From NCBI GenBank assembly GCA_965203985.1, contig CBDBDS010000010.1, forward strand, positions 310,001-374,000: a DNA stretch of 64,000 nucleotides. Reading direction: 5' to 3'. The DNA comes from Bin87 sp965203985 (lineage in GTDB: Bacteria > Chloroflexota > Dehalococcoidia > Lucifugimonadales > UBA3495). Position numbers and translations under genes: made by a program. Numbering within the stretch: the stretch's first letter is position 1; every line of letters begins with the position of its first letter. Shown in pieces: positions 60,544 to 64,000 of this stretch. Under the pieces are notes generated by a model that saw only the letters and a program-made list of their open reading frames with translations, was not told the origin of the DNA and did no database searches.

Positions 60544-63339
60544 TCAGAAGTCGCCCCAGGAGTAGCCCGACTTGACGTCCACCTTGAGCGTCACGTCGAG
60601 GTCCATCGCGGCCGGCATCTCGTCCATCACCAGTTCGGTCATCACGCCCATTTCGTCGTCCGGCACTTCGAACACCAGCTCGTCGTGCACCTGCAGAATC
60701 ATGCTGGAGCGCATCTGCTCGTTGATCATGCGAGCGCGCACGTTGATCATGGCGATTTTCATGATGTCGGCCGCAGTGCCCTGGATCGGCATATTGATCG
60801 CCATGCGTTCGGCGGCGGCGCGGGTGTTGTGACTCGTGGACTGGATGTCCGGCAGATAGCGCCGGCGCCCCAGGAGCGTTTCCGCATACATCACGCTCCT
60901 GGTCCGCTCCTTCACTGATTCCAGGTAACCGTTGATGCCCGGGTACCGGGCCAGGTAGGTCTCGATGAAGTGCCGTCCCTCTTCCCGGCTGAACCCGGTC
61001 TGTTGTGAAATTCCGTAGGGGCCCAAACCGTAAATCACGCCAAAGTTGAGCACCTTGGCGATCCGGCGCTGTTCCGCGTCCACGTCGTTGATGGGCACGT
61101 CAAACATCTGGCTGGCGGTTGCGGCGTGAATATCCTCGCCCCGGCGGAAAGCTTCCAGCAGCGAGGGGTCCTGCGACATGTGGGCCAGCACCCGCAGCTC
61201 GATCTGGGAATAGTCTGCGGACAGCAGTTGGCAACCGGAACCGGCCACAAAGGCCCGTCGGACCTGGCGGCCCAATTCGGTTCGCACCGGTATGTTCTGC
61301 AGGTTCGGATCGCTGCTGCTGACCCGGCCAGTCGCCGACCCGGTTTGGTGATACGACGTGTGGATTCGTCCCGTGTTGCTATTGACCATCTCCGGCAGGG
61401 CGTCAACGTACGTCGACTTCAGCTTTGATACCTGGCGGTAGTCGAGGATCTTGTCCACTGCCGGGTGCAGGCCCTTCAACGCCTCGAGCGCGTTGGCGTC
61501 GGTGGAATAACCGGACCGCGTTCGCCGCGACTTGGGCAACCCCAGCTCGCCAAACAGCAAATCGCTGAGCTGTTTGGGTGAGTTGATGTTGACGCTGTGG
61601 CCGATGGACTCAAACAGTTCCGCCTGAATTTGGTCTAGCTGTTCGTGCAGATCGCGGGACATCTCGTGGAGGATGCCCGCGTCCAATCGAACGCCGGCTC
61701 GCTGCATTTCGACCAGCACCGGCACCAGGGGCAGTTCCACGTCAGCGAACAGGTCGCCCAGCCCCTGGGTCTCCAGTGGAGGCTCAAAGTGGCGCCGTAG
61801 GCGCAGCGTGCAGTCCGCGTCGGCCGCCGCGTAGGGGGCGCCGTCGGCGATCTCAACCTCGTTGAAGGTTTTTTGCCGGGCTCCCCTGCCGATCAGGTCG
61901 GTGATTTCGGTCATTTCCCGGCCCAGTATGGAGAGGGCCAACGGTTTCAACCCCAGGCGGTTATTGCCCAGCAGGTGCGCCGCGATCATGGTGTCGTGGT
62001 CCACCACCTGGTACGGGTCCACGCCGTAGTTGCTCAGGAGGGTCAGGTCGTAGTTGGCGTTGTGCGCGGATCTCTTGAGGCCCTCGGCGGTGAAAAGTGG
62101 CCTGACCGCAGCCATGACTTCGGCAAGCGGCAGTTGCTGGCCGGATTGGTGGCCGACCGGAACGTACCAGGCTAGCCCGCCATCGACGGAGAAACTGAGT
62201 CCGGCCAACTCCGCCGCCATGGGGTCGGTGCTGCTGGCCTCGGTGTCAAAGGCGAATGAACCGGCCTCCCGGATTGCGGCGATCATCGCGTCCAGTTGGT
62301 CCGGGGTGTTGACGATCCGATAATCGCAATCCGCCGGTTCCCCGGCATAAGGAAATGCCGGAGCCGACGGCTGGGCGGCGTTTTCCGACGCCGTGGCCCA
62401 GGGAGCGTCGGGAGAGGGAACGCGTCCCACTATGCTGTGGAACTCCAGCGCGGTCATCAGGGCGACCACCTCGGATCGCTCGTAGTCACCGAACTTGCAG
62501 GCATCGAGGTCCAGGTTGGTCGGGGCATCGCACTTGATGGTGGTCAAGAAGCGATATTCGAAAGCCTCGTCCCGGTTCGCCGCCAAGTTGTTCTGCACCC
62601 GTTTCTGGGTTATCTCCTCCAGATGCTCGTAGATGCCCTCCAGTGTGCTGTAGTTGCTCAGCAGCGTGGTGGCCGTCTTGTCCCCGACGCCGGGCACACC
62701 GGGGATATTGTCGGATTTGTCGCCGACCAGGGCTTTGTAGTCCGGTTGCTGCTCGGCGCTCAGGCCGCCGTATCTCGCCGCCAGTTCCTCTTCATCCACG
62801 ATGCGACGGTCGCGCTCGCTGCTGGCAAGGTCGACGCGAACCATGGGAGAGATGAGCTGGAAAGTATCGCGGTCGCCCGTGAGGATAACGGTCGGTACGT
62901 GGGCCGCCTCAGCCTGGCGGGACAGGGTGCCGATGATGTCGTCGGCTTCAAAACCGGGCAGTTCGTAGATTGGCACGGAGAACGTCGCCATCAGTTCTTT
63001 GACGCGGTCGAATTGACCGCGCAGTTCCGGCGGCGTCGGCGGACGCTGCGCTTTGTATTCCGGGAAGCGCTCGTGGCGGAAGGTCGGGCTCGGAGTGTCG
63101 AAAGCGACGGCGACGTGGCTGGGTTGCCACTCGTTCAGCGCGCGGATGAACACGCTGGCGAACCCGTAAACGCCCGTAACGTCCTCGCCGGTGGTCGAGA
63201 CCGTGAGGTTACGACTCGCGCTGATCGCCCGGAATGAACGGTGCACCATCGCGTGTCCATCGATCAGCAGCAGCAGCGGAGCCTTCTCACCGCTGGCTGC
63301 GAAGGTCATCTCCATGGACATTTGGTTGGCGCTGGACAT
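60544..63339 (-). CDS. polA: DNA polymerase I
   Basis: Repair and Okazaki-fragment polymerase, 931 residues with all three domains. 5' nuclease is at about 20-300 (LLLIDGHAMVHRSF, GFEADDIIGTL). The 3'-5' exonuclease, about 335-520, is apparently active, with Asp-Thr-Glu near residue 366 (AFDTEASSTDPM) and YAAADADCTLRL. The polymerase, about 540-931, has motif A DYSQIELRVLAH near 711, motif B RRIAKVLNFGVIYG, and motif C QVHDELVF near 884. ATG 63339 has GGAGACCCCAA upstream; the longer frame to 63405 is not needed. Confidence 0.97.
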   Translation of the reverse strand: MSSANQMSMEMTFAASGEKAPLLLLIDGHAMVHRSFRAISASRNLTVSTTGEDVTGVYGFASVFIRALNEWQPSHVAVAFDTPSPTFRHERFPEYKAQRPPTPPELRGQFDRVKELMATFSVPIYELPGFEADDIIGTLSRQAEAAHVPTVILTGDRDTFQLISPMVRVDLASSERDRRIVDEEELAARYGGLSAEQQPDYKALVGDKSDNIPGVPGVGDKTATTLLSNYSTLEGIYEHLEEITQKRVQNNLAANRDEAFEYRFLTTIKCDAPTNLDLDACKFGDYERSEVVALMTALEFHSIVGRVPSPDAPWATASENAAQPSAPAFPYAGEPADCDYRIVNTPDQLDAMIAAIREAGSFAFDTEASSTDPMAAELAGLSFSVDGGLAWYVPVGHQSGQQLPLAEVMAAVRPLFTAEGLKRSAHNANYDLTLLSNYGVDPYQVVDHDTMIAAHLLGNNRLGLKPLALSILGREMTEITDLIGRGARQKTFNEVEIADGAPYAAADADCTLRLRRHFEPPLETQGLGDLFADVELPLVPVLVEMQRAGVRLDAGILHEMSRDLHEQLDQIQAELFESIGHSVNINSPKQLSDLLFGELGLPKSRRTRSGYSTDANALEALKGLHPAVDKILDYRQVSKLKSTYVDALPEMVNSNTGRIHTSYHQTGSATGRVSSSDPNLQNIPVRTELGRQVRRAFVAGSGCQLLSADYSQIELRVLAHMSQDPSLLEAFRRGEDIHAATASQMFDVPINDVDAEQRRIAKVLNFGVIYGLGPYGISQQTGFSREEGRHFIETYLARYPGINGYLESVKERTRSVMYAETLLGRRRYLPDIQSTSHNTRAAAERMAINMPIQGTAADIMKIAMINVRARMINEQMRSSMILQVHDELVFEVPDDEMGVMTELVMDEMPAAMDLDVTLKVDVKSGYSWGDF

Positions 63340-63396
63340 TTGGGGTCTCCGTGCGCGAGTGAGACGGTCGCCGGTGGCGCTTCTGACCGTTGCCGC

Positions 63397-63402
63397 ATTA
63401 TA
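63397..63402 (-). promoter_or_regulatory. -10 element for polA
   Basis: A perfect TATAAT on the minus strand 57 bp before the polA start; no -35 at standard spacing. Confidence 0.55.
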
Positions 63403-63433
63403 CATGAGCCGATGCCGGGGTCGTTCGGCCCCT

Positions 63434-63443
63434 GTGCTACAAT
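63434..63443 (+). promoter_or_regulatory. Extended -10 promoter of a probably leaderless FmdB gene
   Basis: TG-TGC-TACAAT (TACAAT at 63438-63443) ends nine bases before the ATG at 63453. Transcription would start within two or three bases of the start codon, and no ribosome site is present. Confidence 0.6.
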
Positions 63444-63452
63444 GCCCGCGTT

Positions 63453-63770
63453 ATGCCGGTTTACGAATACCGATGCAACGCCTGCGGCCAGCGGCAGTCG
63501 CGCCTCGTGTTCAGCTGGACCCCGGCCGACGCGATTGCGTGCAACGGGTGCGACTCGGGGGACCTAACCCGCCTGGTGTCCGGGTTCTCCTTCCACCGCT
63601 CCTGGGGCGACAGCCTGAACTGGATGCCCGATAATGCCGCCGCGGATCTGGACGACAGCCACATCGGCAGCATTGACGGGCACATGGGTCGCATGGGCGA
63701 GGCGATGGGCGGCCAGGTTACGCCGGAGTTTCACGAACACCGGCACGAGATTACCCATCCGGATCCCTGA
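63453..63770 (+). CDS. FmdB-family zinc ribbon protein
   Basis: A 105-residue protein. The N-terminal zinc ribbon MPVYEYRCNACG has Cys8, Cys11, Cys30 and Cys33, the arrangement of the FmdB/CxxC regulatory family. A Gly/His/Asp-rich tail (residues 60-105) with HRHEITHPDP may bind metal but is not conserved in the family. It is divergent from polA and is followed 61 bp later by a second FmdB gene. Function in bacteria unknown. Confidence 0.88.
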   Translation: MPVYEYRCNACGQRQSRLVFSWTPADAIACNGCDSGDLTRLVSGFSFHRSWGDSLNWMPDNAAADLDDSHIGSIDGHMGRMGEAMGGQVTPEFHEHRHEITHPDP

Positions 63771-63831
63771 AACGCGGCCTCTTTATTACGACCACCTGCG
63801 CTGGTTTCACTACGGGATCTGCACGACTATC

Positions 63832-64000
63832 ATGCCCATTTACGAATACCGCTGCCGCCAATGCCAGCAGATCTCCTCGATCTTCGTGCGCTCGATCAGT
63901 TCGCCTTTGGCGCCGTCGTGTCAGAGCTGTGGGAGCGAAGAGGTGGAACGGCGCATGTCCACCTTTGCGATGGGCAAGACGACCGGAGACGTGCACAACG
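63832..64000 (+). CDS. FmdB-family zinc ribbon protein, truncated by window end
   Basis: The first 56 codons are present. MPIYEYRCRQCQQ with Cys8, Cys11, Cys30 and Cys33 repeats the spacing of the preceding gene, so the two are paralogues. The frame is open at the window edge. No ribosome site is visible before the ATG. Confidence 0.85.
   Translation, partial: MPIYEYRCRQCQQISSIFVRSISSPLAPSCQSCGSEEVERRMSTFAMGKTTGDVHN

Overview
The window is a 64 kb chromosomal piece of a high-GC bacterium. The gene content points to Chloroflexota, most likely a Dehalococcoidia/SAR202-like lineage. The evidence is an archaeal-type FBP aldolase/phosphatase, a methylmalonyl-CoA mutase with a separate B12-binding subunit, tandem-domain NIPSNAP protein, FMN-dependent alpha-hydroxy-acid oxidase, luciferase-like oxidoreductase, a fused hydantoinase A/B, and lipoproteins with a classical lipobox. 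This placement is an inference from family recall, not from a search.

Layout. 0-6.9 kb: FBP aldolase/phosphatase, then a leftward operon (small acidic protein, retropepsin-like protease, thioredoxin/DUF255 protein, aspS with a probable CTG start, PLP aminotransferase). 6.9-10.8 kb: peptide/nickel-type ABC transporter (two permeases, lipoprotein binding protein). 11.0-11.2 kb: tRNA-His and tRNA-Arg(TCG) behind a clear promoter and a two-way terminator. 11.3-14.1 kb: HtrA-like lipoprotein protease, NIPSNAP protein and a repeat-rich spacer. 14.1-18.9 kb: rightward propionyl/methylmalonyl-CoA operon (mutase large subunit, acyl-CoA dehydrogenase, epimerase) ending in holA. 18.9-28.2 kb: leftward housekeeping run DUF177-rpmF-fabD-nusB-acpP-udg-rnj-ftsK-PHP phosphoesterase-oligopeptide ABC ATPase. 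The B12-binding mutase subunit follows at 28.3 kb, and then tRNA-Arg(TCT).

29.2-36.3 kb is an accessory island next to the tRNA-Arg(TCT) gene. A type I restriction-modification locus is decaying: hsdM and hsdS carry nonsense and frameshift changes, and hsdR has lost its whole translocase. An intact VapBC-like toxin-antitoxin pair sits between hsdM and hsdS, and an intact two-gene unit (DUF4365-like nuclease fold plus a protein of unknown function) sits between hsdS and hsdR. A collagen-like, membrane-anchored protein with an in-frame amber codon closes the island. 36.5-48.9 kb is a catabolic stretch: alpha-hydroxy-acid oxidase, 2-hydroxyacid dehydrogenase, fumarylacetoacetase-family hydrolase, hydantoinase/oxoprolinase fusion, class IV aminotransferase and LLM flavin oxidoreductase. 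It is interrupted by a low-GC frameshifted HNH-like gene, a hydantoinase-B remnant, a Uma2 nuclease and two tiny overlapping membrane proteins.

48.9-57.4 kb runs rightward: yvcK-like gene, glmS (with an apparent one-base frameshift), phosphonoacetate-hydrolase-like enzyme, thrB, aspartokinase, glycosyltransferase 2, TPR protein. 57.4-63.4 kb runs leftward: SagB-type double nitroreductase, folB, CitE-like lyase, polA. Two FmdB-type zinc ribbons follow, the second cut by the window end. Three families of dispersed palindromic repeats lie only in the spacers. No complete insertion sequence, CRISPR array or prophage was seen.
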